37,687 bases of DNA from Bimuria novae-zelandiae CBS 107.79 (GCA_010015655.1 ML976707.1:466973-504659); one strand, 5' to 3'; shown: positions 1-9,477, numbered from the stretch's first letter. Translations and numbers: made by a program. Notes: a model not told the origin generated them from the sequence alone.

Positions 1-339
1 TCGCCGTAGACAAAGGCAGAGTAGGCAGCGACAGTATATTGCTAGAGGAGGCGCTCTACAGGCTGAGCAAGGCCGTGCTCTGGCTGCTACAGCCCATCAA
101 GCTCTCGTTGAGGCTGGTCAAACTGCGTCTACGCCAGGTCGCCAGCGAGCACCACCAACGTGTAGCAAGTGCCATGAGCAAGGACACAAGATGACCCAGT
201 GTAGAAAGTAGCTAGCTATCTATATATGAAGTTGCATACAGAAATACCCTCTGGTTGTTGAGTAATCGGTGTTGAGGTGTCGCGCGTCTGGGTGGGGTGC
301 GCGGATGACTGGTGTGCGCGGATGACTGGTGGAACACGT
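1..339 (+). mobile_element. 3' part of a Fot1/pogo-like DNA transposon, cut by window edge
   Basis: The window opens inside a transposon: the C-terminal end of a transposase (stop at 209-211) is followed by about 130 bases of non-coding sequence. Near the presumed end lies a 16-base direct repeat, GTGCGCGGATGACTGG, at 297-312 and 314-329, a plausible transposase-binding iteron. The right boundary is a guess: ACGT at 336-339 followed by TA at 340-341 would suit a TA-targeting element, but the left end is outside the window, so neither the TIR nor the target duplication can be confirmed. Unlike the neighbouring elements, this one is GC-balanced and shows no RIP-type stop codons. Confidence 0.6.
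2..211 (+). CDS. Transposase C-terminus with CCHC zinc knuckle (partial)
   Basis: An open frame runs from position 2 to a TAG at 209-211, giving about 69 residues that are rich in Arg, Gln and Ala. It ends in a zinc knuckle: Cys-x2-Cys-x3-Gly-His-x4-Cys, reading CSKCHEQGHKMTQC, three residues before the stop. This Gln/Ala-rich helix plus terminal CCHC knuckle is typical of the tail of fungal pogo/Fot1 (DDE_1) transposases such as the Molly-like elements of Dothideomycetes. The catalytic part lies outside the window. No stops or frameshifts interrupt the visible part, so the copy could be intact, but that cannot be judged here. Confidence 0.75.
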   Translation, partial: RRRQRQSRQRQYIARGGALQAEQGRALAATAHQALVEAGQTASTPGRQRAPPTCSKCHEQGHKMTQCRK

Positions 340-380
340 TAGGGCTTAGGGTTATGATTAAGCGGTGGCTGTAATGGCTA

Positions 381-450
381 CTCGCCCCACACGCCAACCG
401 GAGGTTGGCCCTGCGCAGCCCAACGTAACTTCGCAGCCTAACGTAACTTT
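381..450 (+). repeat. Left TIR of copy 1, with palindrome and 18-base tandem iterons
   Basis: The TIR matches 2200-2269 in inverted orientation at all 70 positions. It contains an interrupted palindrome, CCAACCGGAGGTTGG, that could form a hairpin. It then has two tandem 18-base units, 415-432 and 433-450, sharing the core GCAGCCYAACGTAACTT. Such repeats usually act as transposase-binding sites; that role is inferred. Confidence 0.85.
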
Positions 451-494
451 GTATAGAGAATTAAAATTAATCCAGTCTTTTGACAGCGTAGACT

Positions 495-2156
495 TTAATT
501 ATATAGGCTAATATATAGTAGAGTTAGTATAGCAAGTAGGGCAGGATCTACAGTCATCTCTCTAAGAGATAGGACCTATCGGGGCTAATTTTATAGGCTC
601 TACAAGTAGGCGTTCTTGTACGTTTTTGTAGCCTTTTAAGCAACCTTTTAAGTCTTAAGCTCTATACGTTAATTAATTACTTATTACGCTACTTTAATAG
701 TTACTACACTACCTTTTTATACTAGCCTTTTATCTTTAATCTATCTTTTTTAGTGTTATTAAGCTACTATAGTAATATCTATAAGGTCGCGCTAGGCCAG
801 CGCGAGACTATTAATTAGTAATTACAAGCTTTCTAGGAATTTTATAAGCCTCCTGCTTGATATATTGCTTCTCTCTAGGGCGCGCGACATTTTTTGATGC
901 TGTCGCTAATATACTATAGGTGTATTAGCAATAGGGCTCGAATTAATAGCGGATAGAACTAATAGGGATAGCGTCTAGATAGGTGCTGGCAGCTTTATGT
1001 AAACAAGCTCTAGATTAAATAGAAAGATCCTAGCTTTCTTTTAGGCGCTTAGGATTATGCTGCGCTTAAATATATCTATCCTAATCCTATAGATCGCATG
1101 TAGAAATTCGACTTTGTTAAAGTCTATGTAGCTAGTTCGGGTGGCTATCTCTATAGCCTTTTTGTAATTCTACTTTAATAGCTGAAAATAGACGATGTCT
1201 AGAGGCTACAGATAATATAATAAATATAGTAATAGTAAGAAGGGGAGTATCTTATAATTATTATAGAACTGTATAAACTTAATAGTAAGGTAGCTACTAA
1301 ATCTATTAAATATAAGTAATTACTATACGCCTTTTTAGCACGCGCGCGTTTGTATTTTAAAGAACTTTAGCTACTTTATTAAGATAAAGTTATTAGCGTA
1401 TCCTAATATTAATATAGTAATTATATAGCTATTAGGCAGCGCCGTATTTATATACTAGTAATAAAGGTAATTAACAGCCTATATAACGAGCATAGGTTCG
1501 AGCACCTCTTTATTATTAGAGATTAATTTAATACTTATGATATAATCGCGCGACGTCTCTAACGTAGAGATATAGGAATAATTAAACTTTATAGTAATAA
1601 TCTATTAATTACTACTAACGCCTATACGGAAGCCAGTTTCGTCTATATTATAGGTGTCTAATAGGGTAACGCCGTAGGTGTATATCACCTTTTTAAGCTT
1701 AATAAAATAATAGCTGTAAGCTTTAAACGTTACTATTACTATATAATTAATATGCTACGACTTCTACTTTATACAGCGATAGTTTAGATTTCTTAATAGC
1801 TATCGCGATAGCTAGTCCTTACTAAGTAAGGGAGCTCTGCTATCGGGATACGCGCAATTAAGAATATATTAAGTAGCACCTTTTAACTATAGTATAAGGT
1901 ATAGCATGCTAATAGTGTTATAGCGACGTATATATAACTTTAGCGCTTTATCCTAGGTCTCTAAGAGTCGTAGATTCGTGCCGCTATGGTCATAGCGGCT
2001 AATCTAGCCTCTAGCGCGCGCTCGAAGTCGCGAAACAGGCACGCTCTATTCGCGTGCTACAGCTACAAAATTAGGTATTTCTAAGCTAGAAAAACTAGAG
2101 AGATAATTAGAGATACGCTACTTAATTTTATAGCTCTCGCCATAATATTTAGGCAT
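495..2156 (-). pseudogene. Fot1/pogo (DDE_1) transposase, killed by RIP-type substitutions
   Basis: Read on the minus strand from ATG at 2156-2154 to a TAA at 497-495, the span is 554 codons with no net frameshift but many TAG/TAA codons where Gln, Trp or Arg would be expected. N-terminally, residues resembling VPVSRLRAR fit the Psq/CENP-B type helix-turn-helix. The DDE domain is marked by YNIDETGF (near 1631-1654), followed by a decayed form of the D-G-x-x-S-H-L motif and then the PLDI segment typical of Fot1 transposases. The substitutions are almost all of the C-to-T/G-to-A type, which points to RIP rather than random decay. The protein cannot be made. Confidence 0.82.
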
Positions 2157-2436
2157 AGTTATAGGTTATTTATTAAGAAAATAGAAAAATCCGCGACGAA
2201 AAGTTACGTTAGGCTGCGAAGTTACGTTGGGCTGCGCAGGGCCAACCTCCGGTTGGCGTGTGGGGCGAGTAGTAGCTGGCTGCTGCTGTTAATTTCATAG
2301 AACAGATTAGAACAGGGAAGCGCACGAGTCGTTTAGTGGCCGCTTATTCTTGACTTCAGATATAAGAGTCTGTACAGATAACGAGGCACAAAGGTACACA
2401 CTTTCCCATTATTTATTTGGTTTATGCGACACAATA

Positions 2437-3171
2437 TCAGATACCTAAAGCCTTCGCGATAGCTTCTCCGACGCCAGTCGCGCTGGCGGGATTCTGACCC
2501 GTAATGAGTCGCCCGCTCACAACAACCTTCTCACCCCAAGGGCTCGCCTTCACAAACTTCCCACCCGACGCCTTCTGCAGCGCCTCTTCAGGAACGAATG
2601 GAACAACCTTCTTCAACCCAACCTGCTCCTCCTCCTCGGTTGTGAACGCAGTGATCTCCTTGCCAGCAACAAGCAGACTTCCATCCGACAACTTGACGTC
2701 GTAGAACACCGCCGGCGCATGGCACACAGCAGACACAATCTTGCCAGCTTCCCAGAACTCCCTGATGAGCTGCTGGGATGTGGGGTTGTCGACGAGATCG
2801 AACATGGGGCCGTGGCCGCCGACGTAAAAGATGGCGTCGAAGTCGTTCGCTTTGCCGACAAAGCTGTCGAGCTTCTGCGTCGTCTTCCACACTTGCTCGT
2901 TGTTCTTTAGGAAGTTGACGGAGACGTCGTCTTTGGCGGCTTCGATCGAGGCGGGGTCTAAGGGCGCTTCACCACCCTTGGGCGATGCGACAGTGATTTC
3001 TGTCTTCTCGTGGAGGACATGGTAGGGGTGCGCGAGCTCTGCGCGTTATTAGCACTTGTCAGTGGGGGTAGTTGGGCTCGTGGACATACCGGGAAGATAC
3101 CAGCCTGTGGGCTTGTGGAGGTTGCCCAGCTTGTTGTGCGAAGTCAGTACGAAGAGGATTTTGGGCGCCAT
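2437..3171 (-). CDS. DJ-1/PfpI family protein (Hsp31-like glyoxalase III / chaperone type)
   Basis: Two exons, 3171-3090 and 3038-2437, encode 227 residues. The 51-base intron (3089-3039) has a GTATGT donor, a GCTAAT branch site and a CGCAG acceptor. The ATG at 3171 opens with MAPKILFVLTS, the usual first beta strand. Family landmarks are Glu28 in the segment GWYLPELAHP (its codon is split by the intron), GGHG at 101-104, and the nucleophile elbow SAVCHAP with Cys133-His134. This arrangement matches Hsp31-type class I glutamine-amidotransferase-fold proteins, which in fungi act as glutathione-independent glyoxalases detoxifying methylglyoxal, probably in the cytosol. No signal peptide is seen. 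The gene sits between mobile DNA: a MITE-like element begins 73 bases upstream and a dead transposon ends 167 bases downstream. The exact substrate cannot be told from sequence. Confidence 0.92.
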
Positions 3172-3244
3172 GATTTGAATGATTTGAATCTAGGTGTGCA
3201 GAGTGAATAGGACAATGAGGGGTAGCACAGGTCTGCTGTACAAT

Positions 3245-3561
3245 GGGTAAGCTCAAGAAGTTCGTCCGTCACGTGCTGCAGGGATTCTTGCAGGGGTAGT
3301 AACACCGAAAGTCACGCATCTTCTTTTTATCGAAAAATAGGAGCAAATACACCAGAATAAGATATTCTTGTTACGCTGTAAATTTGTTCTGGGCACCAGC
3401 TTGCTCGCAGAGCTTTGCAACATGCAGAAAGTAGGTTGGGTGAAGCGTTTCGCTCACTGCCTTATATCCTCGTCATCCTGCTACGCGTGCAAAGGCGCTC
3501 GGACCACCTCGTCTAGAGATTATAGCGCGTCACGTGACGGACGAACTTCTTGAGCTTACCC
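3245..3561. mobile_element. MITE-like element with perfect 31-base TIRs
   Basis: The 31 bases at 3245-3275 (starting GGGTAAGCTCAAGAAG and ending TCACGTG) are repeated perfectly in inverted orientation at 3531-3561. The enclosed 317-base unit has no convincing open frame, which fits a non-autonomous miniature inverted-repeat element. No clear target-site duplication is visible (left flank ends CAAT, right flank starts TTTG), so the superfamily is unknown. It lies in the promoter region of the DJ-1-like gene. Alternatives are a large regulatory inverted repeat or a remnant of a longer element. Confidence 0.7.
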
Positions 3562-4256
3562 TTTGGGACCTCGGCCAAAAACCGGCATGACATCATGACA
3601 GTTGCTTGATACACCGGCTGCATTGTGAATACCTACCTACCTAGGTATGGTATTATTCATTCACGTGCATGCGAAACCGCCTGTAGCGAGAATGTTCTTA
3701 GATAGTGTGCAGAGTCAAGCAAAGATTTCACAGAAAGCTGTGCCAAGTTACCTGCGGTACCTAGCGAGGATTGAAGGCTGACATGAGCGCATGCGCTGAA
3801 CCCAGTAAAATTGCGATTTCCTTCCTTCCTTCCCCACTTCATCGCCCATTTACACATGGAAAAGCAATTCATCGTGGCGCAAGCGGAGATAGCTGAGATG
3901 ATCCAGCATCCTTCGCGTGGGGCGTCTTCGCCGACCAGTCAGCAAAGATGGCGTAGTGCCCTTCGTACGGCCCGCTCGCCAGGCTTGGGGCTAGCAGGCG
4001 ACCAGGCTGGGGCTAGCAGGCGGCCAGGCTGGGGCTATTAGAGATGGTCGGACTAGGTTATTCACTCAGCTCGTCCAAAAAGTTCAGCTCATGCATGCTC
4101 AGATGCGTTGCTGGTAGCTGCAGACAACTAGGCCTGGGGCTCAGCCATCGGTCAAGATGCCTATACCCGTCCCGCACGGCATGAGCGCTATTCTCTGCCT
4201 CTCCATTCCTCGTGCGGATCTTTTCAAGGACCATCCGGCGCGACACTGCGACAGAT
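3562..4256. other. Intergenic region with short tandem repeat
   Basis: No gene is recognised between the MITE-like element and the membrane-protein gene. Short open frames here lack family features. The only clear structure is a GC-rich tandem repeat at 3979-4040, described separately. Confidence 0.5.
3979..4040. repeat. 22-23 base tandem repeat, 2.8 copies
   Basis: Units start CCAGGCTKGGGGCTAGCAGG at 3979 (23 bases, one extra T) and 4002 (22 bases), with a partial third copy from 4024. It is non-coding and lies about 215 bases upstream of the next start codon; it looks like a minisatellite. Confidence 0.85.
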
Positions 4257-6260
4257 ATGTTCCATCCAGGCATCGAACAGAACGCGAATAGAGATAGATC
4301 GAGGAGCCCAGTCAGCAGCCTCGGAGATTCAGATCACCTAGCACCCAAGATAACTTACCAATTCGATGATGAAGAAGCGAAAGACGACGACGATCACGGA
4401 ATCGACTGGCAGCCAGGCTGGCGCAACCAGTTCCCATGGATCGGCTTTGCAGGCTTGACAACGATCGTGCTTGCTACTGCAATGGCTGTCGCCATCCTCG
4501 GTATCAGTAACCACAAGAGAGTAAAAGACTGGCCATCCTCAAGCTATCCTGTCCAACCCAACGTGCTTCTCAACGTCGCAAATCAAATCCAAAATCTTGG
4601 ATTGCTCACGATGGTCGCCCAGGGCCTGGCAATCGCTTGGTGGCGGAAGGCATTGAAAGGAAGCTCTCTGAACGCTTTGCATCGTAACCACGCCTATTCG
4701 TACAGCTTCTATGCGATTATAACGTCGGGTCGTCATTTCAACACCATTGCGCTTGCCGCGCTCATGACCAAGTTTGCCGTCGTCGACAGTACACTATTTC
4801 AGAAGGCAACGAAGACCACGATCACTCAACAGAATGCGTACATGAACAGCCCCGTGACAGCTTGGATGGCCACGGATTGGCCTGTAAACCAGGGTGGCAT
4901 ACCCAGCAAGAACAACACAACCAAGACCGTAGATGCGGCATGGGCCAATGTCATTGACGCGTTGACTGGGAAGATTGCGAATGGCAAGATGCATGATTTG
5001 TTGGAAGGGCATGCCTCGTTCTTTGGATGCCCCTACCGGCAAGAATGCACTGGCACAATCAAAGGAATCGGTTTCGCGTACGATTGTTCCACGACCACGG
5101 AGGACGTCGACTATGGACTGCAACATCAAAGTCAGCAAGGCGGCGCGGCGTCGTCTTACCCACTATGGGATGTGGCTTTCAATACTACGTGGGCGACACC
5201 GAGCAAACCGTATGCCAGCGTCCAGCTCGACATGTTATATGCCGACACCCATCGCGGTGAACAGAAAGGGTCCTGTCCGGGTTTCCTGACGCGCCGTTCC
5301 TGTGAGATCCGACCAGCGATTGTTGAATACCCGGTAGTCGTCATGACTCCCAGCGAGGAAGAGCTACGCGAAGGGAACATCGTTACACACATCAAGTTTT
5401 ACAACCAGAAGGAGAGCAAGGCTCCATTTGGCGCGGCTTTGGATGGGCAGCAGGTCGACGAGCTTAAAGTACTCGAATACCGTGATCTAAACGAGACTCT
5501 GGGACAGGTGTCCACTGTCGGGGCACTTGAATACGTCCTCACCAACCTCTACGCATCCTCGGCTAGGCTGGTCTTCGAAACTGAGTGGGATATCAAGATG
5601 GAAGGCTCGCAAGCGCAGACCATATTCTATGCCGACAAAGACACGGACGAAGGCGATCGCTGCTACTACGACATCGACAAGAACGGTCGGGAAGATCCCG
5701 CCATCGGACTCCTCCGCAACATAAACACGCTCAGCTTCGTCGCGGGCCTCTACCTCAACGGCGCGCCGGCGATCGATGTCAAGCAACGCGCTGCCGCAGG
5801 CCTACCGAGCCAGACCGTCCTCACATCCGTCACCGGCATTGTCGAAGAATACGTCACCAACTTCAGCTACATGGCCGGCGCACTCGTCGCCACGCTCGTC
5901 ACCGTCATCTGCGTGCTGCCCGTGTACTGGAAGTTCTGGGAACTGGGCCGCAAGGTCACACTGGGGCCGCTAGAAATCACGCAAGCGTTTGGCGCTCCGA
6001 TCGTTGCGCCGGACAAGTACAAGAACACGCACGGTGACTTCGATCAGGTGCTGCAGGAAATCGGCAAGCGTCGCGTGCAGTACGGACAGCTCAAGGGCGC
6101 GCCACCGGGGCAGATGGGCATCGCAGAGCCGCACCAGGTACAGTATCCTGATACGGTAGTGCGGGCGGGATCGTCGAATGGGAGGCTTGCAGGTGCGGGG
6201 ATGGGGCTTGTGCTTGGAGGTATTGTGGCGGGCTTGGTTGGGGGGAACCCGAGAGATTAA
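4257..6260 (+). CDS. Large fungal membrane protein of unknown function (DUF3176-like architecture)
   Basis: An intronless gene of 667 residues. The first ATG (4257) is used; the frame is open 15 codons further upstream but without an ATG. The N-terminus is acidic and polar (DDEEAKDDDDH near 37-47). Hydrophobic segments follow at about 60-82, 112-130 and 161-176. Then comes a roughly 360-residue, Cys-containing, probably extracytoplasmic domain, a further strong membrane segment at about 538-558, and a Gly-rich GxxxG-type hydrophobic stretch at 643-664. Three early membrane segments, a long ectodomain and a late one resemble fungal DUF3176-type proteins, including an FxKAT-like segment after the third helix. 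That family has no established biochemical role. It could be a cell-surface receptor or sensor, but nothing visible proves this. Confidence 0.82.
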   Translation: MFHPGIEQNANRDRSRSPVSSLGDSDHLAPKITYQFDDEEAKDDDDHGIDWQPGWRNQFPWIGFAGLTTIVLATAMAVAILGISNHKRVKDWPSSSYPVQPNVLLNVANQIQNLGLLTMVAQGLAIAWWRKALKGSSLNALHRNHAYSYSFYAIITSGRHFNTIALAALMTKFAVVDSTLFQKATKTTITQQNAYMNSPVTAWMATDWPVNQGGIPSKNNTTKTVDAAWANVIDALTGKIANGKMHDLLEGHASFFGCPYRQECTGTIKGIGFAYDCSTTTEDVDYGLQHQSQQGGAASSYPLWDVAFNTTWATPSKPYASVQLDMLYADTHRGEQKGSCPGFLTRRSCEIRPAIVEYPVVVMTPSEEELREGNIVTHIKFYNQKESKAPFGAALDGQQVDELKVLEYRDLNETLGQVSTVGALEYVLTNLYASSARLVFETEWDIKMEGSQAQTIFYADKDTDEGDRCYYDIDKNGREDPAIGLLRNINTLSFVAGLYLNGAPAIDVKQRAAAGLPSQTVLTSVTGIVEEYVTNFSYMAGALVATLVTVICVLPVYWKFWELGRKVTLGPLEITQAFGAPIVAPDKYKNTHGDFDQVLQEIGKRRVQYGQLKGAPPGQMGIAEPHQVQYPDTVVRAGSSNGRLAGAGMGLVLGGIVAGLVGGNPRD

Positions 6261-6653
6261 TGGTTCGTATAGCATAATTGCGTTTCTCAGTACATCTTTA
6301 TCGAATCTTCTGCAATGTCTCATGAATGGCTCAAGTATACCCACAATCTATTAACAATATTTTAAGGTAAAGATTCCATTTTACTGGAGTTTTACGCGCC
6401 TAACCACGCCGGATCTCTCTTGAAAGGGTCTCGGAGCAACTTCCGTGACTGCGTAGTCGCTCCTGTTCTGGTCCATGAGCTTCGACGTACACAGAAATAG
6501 TAGAGTAGCGCTGACATGCACATGGGGCGTAAACCCACAGCGAACTATAGGTCCCACCAAAATCCAGCATAAACACCCCCTACCCAAGATAAAAAACCAA
6601 CAATCCTCTCCATCTTTTCTACAATCATCTTCCGCCAGAAACCTAAGCACACC
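6261..6653. other. Intergenic region, promoter side of GST remnant
   Basis: No gene is recognised. The last 60 bases before the ATG at 6654 are pyrimidine-rich (CAATCCTCTCCATC and similar), as in many filamentous-fungal promoters. An open frame on the opposite strand here is low-complexity and runs antisense into the GST remnant, so it is not called. Confidence 0.4.
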
Positions 6654-7384
6654 ATGCCCCCCGCCCCCTACGAGCTCATCTACTACGCCGGCGTCCCCGG
6701 CCGCGGCGAACACATCCGCCTCCTCCTCGAGCACACCCTCACGCCCTACACCGACACGGCCTCCCTGCCTCTCGAGCCCTGCCACGCCATCGTAGCCGCC
6801 ACCCTCTCCAACCCTACCCCCTCCCCTCCTAACCCGCCGTACTTCGCGCCGCCCCTGCTCCGCCACAGCGACCTGCTCATCTCCCAGACGAGCAATATTC
6901 TGATGTACCTCGGGTATAGGCTGGGTCTTGCAGGTGAGACGGAGGACGATGCGTGGCGCGTGAATGCGCTGGATGGATTAAGTAATAAGGTGCATGATTG
7001 CCATCATCCTATTGCGGTGGAGTTGTTTTGGGAGGAGCAGAAGGGGAGAGTGGGAGGAGGAGTGGGGAGGGTGGGAAGTGATCACTTGGGAAGACGTTTA
7101 CGTATTCGGATTTGATGCTGTTTCAGGTGAGCTTGTTGAGCAGTTATTTGTTTGGGTGGAGGGTTGCTGATGGAGAGGGTATAGTGTCTTGATGGGACGT
7201 GGCACTCTTTTCCGAGGGCGATGGAGCAGGCGAAAATGTTGGGGAGGTATGAGCGCGTGTTTCGCTTGTATGAGGATGTGAAGAAGGGGGAGAATGTGGC
7301 GGGGTATTTGGCGAGTCAGAAGAGGCAGGAATATGATTGGGGGTTTATCGGTATTATCCTGAGAATGATGTGCTTATGGATTAG
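6654..7384 (+). pseudogene. Glutathione S-transferase-like gene, disrupted
   Basis: The N-terminal part reads as a thioredoxin-fold GST domain: YELIYYAGVPGRGEHIRLLL at residues 6-25, then SQTSNILMYLG at the glutathione-contact turn, then the start of the helical domain ending HHPIAVELFWEEQKG. After about 7050 the frame degenerates into Gly/Arg-rich sequence and stops. The expected continuation, TYSDLMLFQ, resumes in another frame at 7100-7126. It is followed by a 58-base intron (7127-7184, GTGAGC..ATAG) and CLDGTWHSFPRAMEQAK. Near the C-terminus a second slip in a run of G (about 7339-7342) puts the usual VYRYYPEND ending out of frame; that frame would stop at 7382-7384. Some 40 codons appear to be missing between the two halves, judging from the family. 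I read this as a pseudogene of a fungal GST; a sequencing error would not explain the missing block. Confidence 0.75.
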
Positions 7385-7599
7385 AAGCGCGGGCATGAAA
7401 TAGTCGGGAATGCTCTACATTGTAGGACGACTGCTTGAAACATTGGTTTCTAGCTCATGATACATGTGAGTTATCCATTGTCGTAGCTAATAGCCCTAAA
7501 ATAGCGACGTTGTTAAAGTACACAATGTTGCTAGCCGCATACATAAATGGATTATTAACGTAAGGTAACCGGCAAAACCATCAAAGAACTCATATCAGG

Positions 7600-8593
7600 A
7601 TGACGCAATCCCCAACCATCCCAACATTCAAATTTAGGGGCGGTATCGAGGACTTGCCGGCTTGGATCGAAGCGTACTTACGAAAACGCAACTGCAAGGC
7701 CCTAACCGTCTAACATCTACCTTAGACAATGAAATCGACATGTTCGATCTGACTCGCTGGACTGGCCTCGATGCCGAGCTTCATACAAAGATGCGACCAG
7801 CATTCCAGCTCGCCACATATTGGCTCACAGACGACCATGTACTAGACTGGTTCTACCACGACACCGTCGGAGAACTCAAACGGGAAACAGTAAACGGACT
7901 TGAATGGCCGTACCTAGCCACAAATCACAATGTTGATCGATCGGAGCTGCGGGATAAGTGGATGGACAAGCTCAATCTGCTCCGCTTTCGCTGCGCTTCT
8001 TCATGTACAATGGCGATGAAGCGCTCCCACTCGGCTTGATGGGCTGCATGTTTCCATTTGCAGATGACTTGGACAGTGTGAAATACACTGCACAACTGTG
8101 TGCGGAACGTTTTTACCAGGATGGCAGTGGTCAGTGGCAGTGTCACGACTCAAGGTGGCCATATAAGGGAGATGAGATTACGGAACCTGGGATTCTAATT
8201 AACAACATTTTCCGCCGTGCGCTGAAGAGCAGTTTTCACACCGAGTATTTGAACGGTTGCTTTACGCTTGCGGTGACGCTCGTGAACCAAATCGCTCAGG
8301 CAGCGCATTCGTTCCCGCACTTCCGCTACGTCGACCCGAAGTGCCACTATTGGGGTGCAGCGTTCTCCTCCCACAACGAGATGCTGGAAATTGTAGACGG
8401 CCCTGAAGAAGAACGGGTGCCGTCTCATCCTGGATATAGCTGGGAGCGCAGTTTGTTTGGCGGATGTAAAGCAGCGGATCCTCTCCAAATGCTAGAATAC
8501 TCTTTTCGCATGTTGAAGACTTGGTCAGCCTCAGGAATTATCGCTGTTTCGTCACCGGAAGATATCACGAAGTGGTTTCAAAAGGAGCATTGA
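7600..8593 (+). pseudogene. Frameshifted gene of unknown function
   Basis: A start at 7600 gives a short first exon (7600-7642). A probable 83-base intron follows (7643-7725; GTATCG donor, CTAAC near 7712, CTTAG acceptor), then an exon reading DNEIDMFDLTRWTGLD and onward. Around 7955-8000 the reading switches frame by one base; the second frame reads SAPLSLRFFMYNGDEALP and continues about 200 residues to the stop at 8593. It is rich in aromatic residues and shows no signal peptide, membrane segment or motif I recognise. Either a one-base indel has broken the gene (or the assembly), or only the downstream part from an ATG near 8003 is used. No splice pair explains the frame switch. Function unknown. 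Confidence 0.55.
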
Positions 8594-9475
8594 TCTGGTG
8601 ATCGGCACGCGGACGAACCGCTGGCTCCTGGTCGGGTTCATGCGTTCATGGACTGGGGATTCTCAGTGCACCGCGGGCCCATCAGCTGCAACTCTAGCGC
8701 AGCTGTAAAAAAGCAAGACGAGAGGAGACACCTTTGTCTTATTCTGTTGTAATATTCTGAGTCATAAATTTCATCGTATGTTTTTCCTTTCCCTTTCCCT
8801 TTCCCTTTCCCTTTACATTAAACACATTACGCACTGCATTTCCGTCGCACTGGCGCTGAATCTTGGCACACCTATTTTTCAATAGGCATTAACACAATTC
8901 ATTATGACCTGACCAGGACAACGTGGTGTTTGGCTCTTACAAGACTTTTCATGGATCTTGGTGGTCCCTTAGGTGCGCAGCCAGATTTAGAAAGCAAGAG
9001 CGGTTGCTGCTAGTTGTTCAGCAGAACATATCAGGACCTTCGCTCCTAACGCAGCTGTAATTGAATAATCGTATAAAAGTGTGGAAAACTTTTTGGTTGG
9101 TGTTTTGACCTGGGAGCGATAAAAGCATATTTGTCTTCCGGTATAAAGAGGCTAGTCCACTTTTAGCTTAGCTTGTTTTTGCTTAGCACTTTTACCCTCG
9201 CTCGGGCAACAAGATGGGGTCCAAAAGGCTGTTGGGAGGCTGCCTGGAGCCCGCTCGCGGTCAAGATGCGGGACCAAGACTTAATATCTTGTATTTAACA
9301 TCTATCAAAAATGAGCGATAAGAATTGGCTTGCAGCGGCACAGAGTGTTGTCAGAAGGTGCTCCGCAAGTATCTGGCAGGTGCCAGGCGCTAGCCTACTC
9401 GCTGTTCCGGCCACCTAGCCAATTGATCACTCTTACACTCAACTCCGTGCTTCCAACATAAAGTCCAATAAGAGG
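8594..9475. other. Intergenic region
   Basis: No gene is recognised in about 880 bases. It contains a hexamer microsatellite (8786-8814) and two short related words, CGCAGCTGTAA, near 8698 and 9055, of no clear meaning. Confidence 0.5.
8786..8814. repeat. (CCCTTT)n microsatellite
   Basis: Four exact CCCTTT units (8791-8814) are preceded by a partial one. The unit is not the fungal telomere repeat (CCCTAA), so no telomeric meaning is assigned. Confidence 0.85.
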
Positions 9476-9477
9476 TA

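Larger units (their letters stand above)
381..2269 (-). mobile_element. Fot1/pogo-like transposon, RIP-degraded, with 70-base TIRs (copy 1)
   Basis: A 1,889-base element is bounded by perfect 70-base inverted repeats (381-450 and 2200-2269) starting CTCGCCCCACACGCC. TA lies directly outside both ends (379-380 and 2270-2271), the target duplication expected of Tc1/mariner-pogo elements. The interior is strikingly AT-rich and TpA-rich. Read on the minus strand it is a dead transposase. An inverted second copy of the family lies at 26832-30600, so the family is repeated, as RIP requires. Confidence 0.9.

Noticed and set aside
340..356. TTAGGG-like words suggesting a telomere
   Set aside because: Only isolated imperfect copies occur, not a tandem array; nearby DNA is ordinary transposon edge.
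4212..4256. Upstream extension of the membrane-protein frame
   Set aside because: The extra 15 codons begin without an ATG; the first ATG is at 4257.
8786..8814. CCCTTT repeat as interstitial telomere
   Set aside because: The unit differs from the fungal CCCTAA repeat and is very short.
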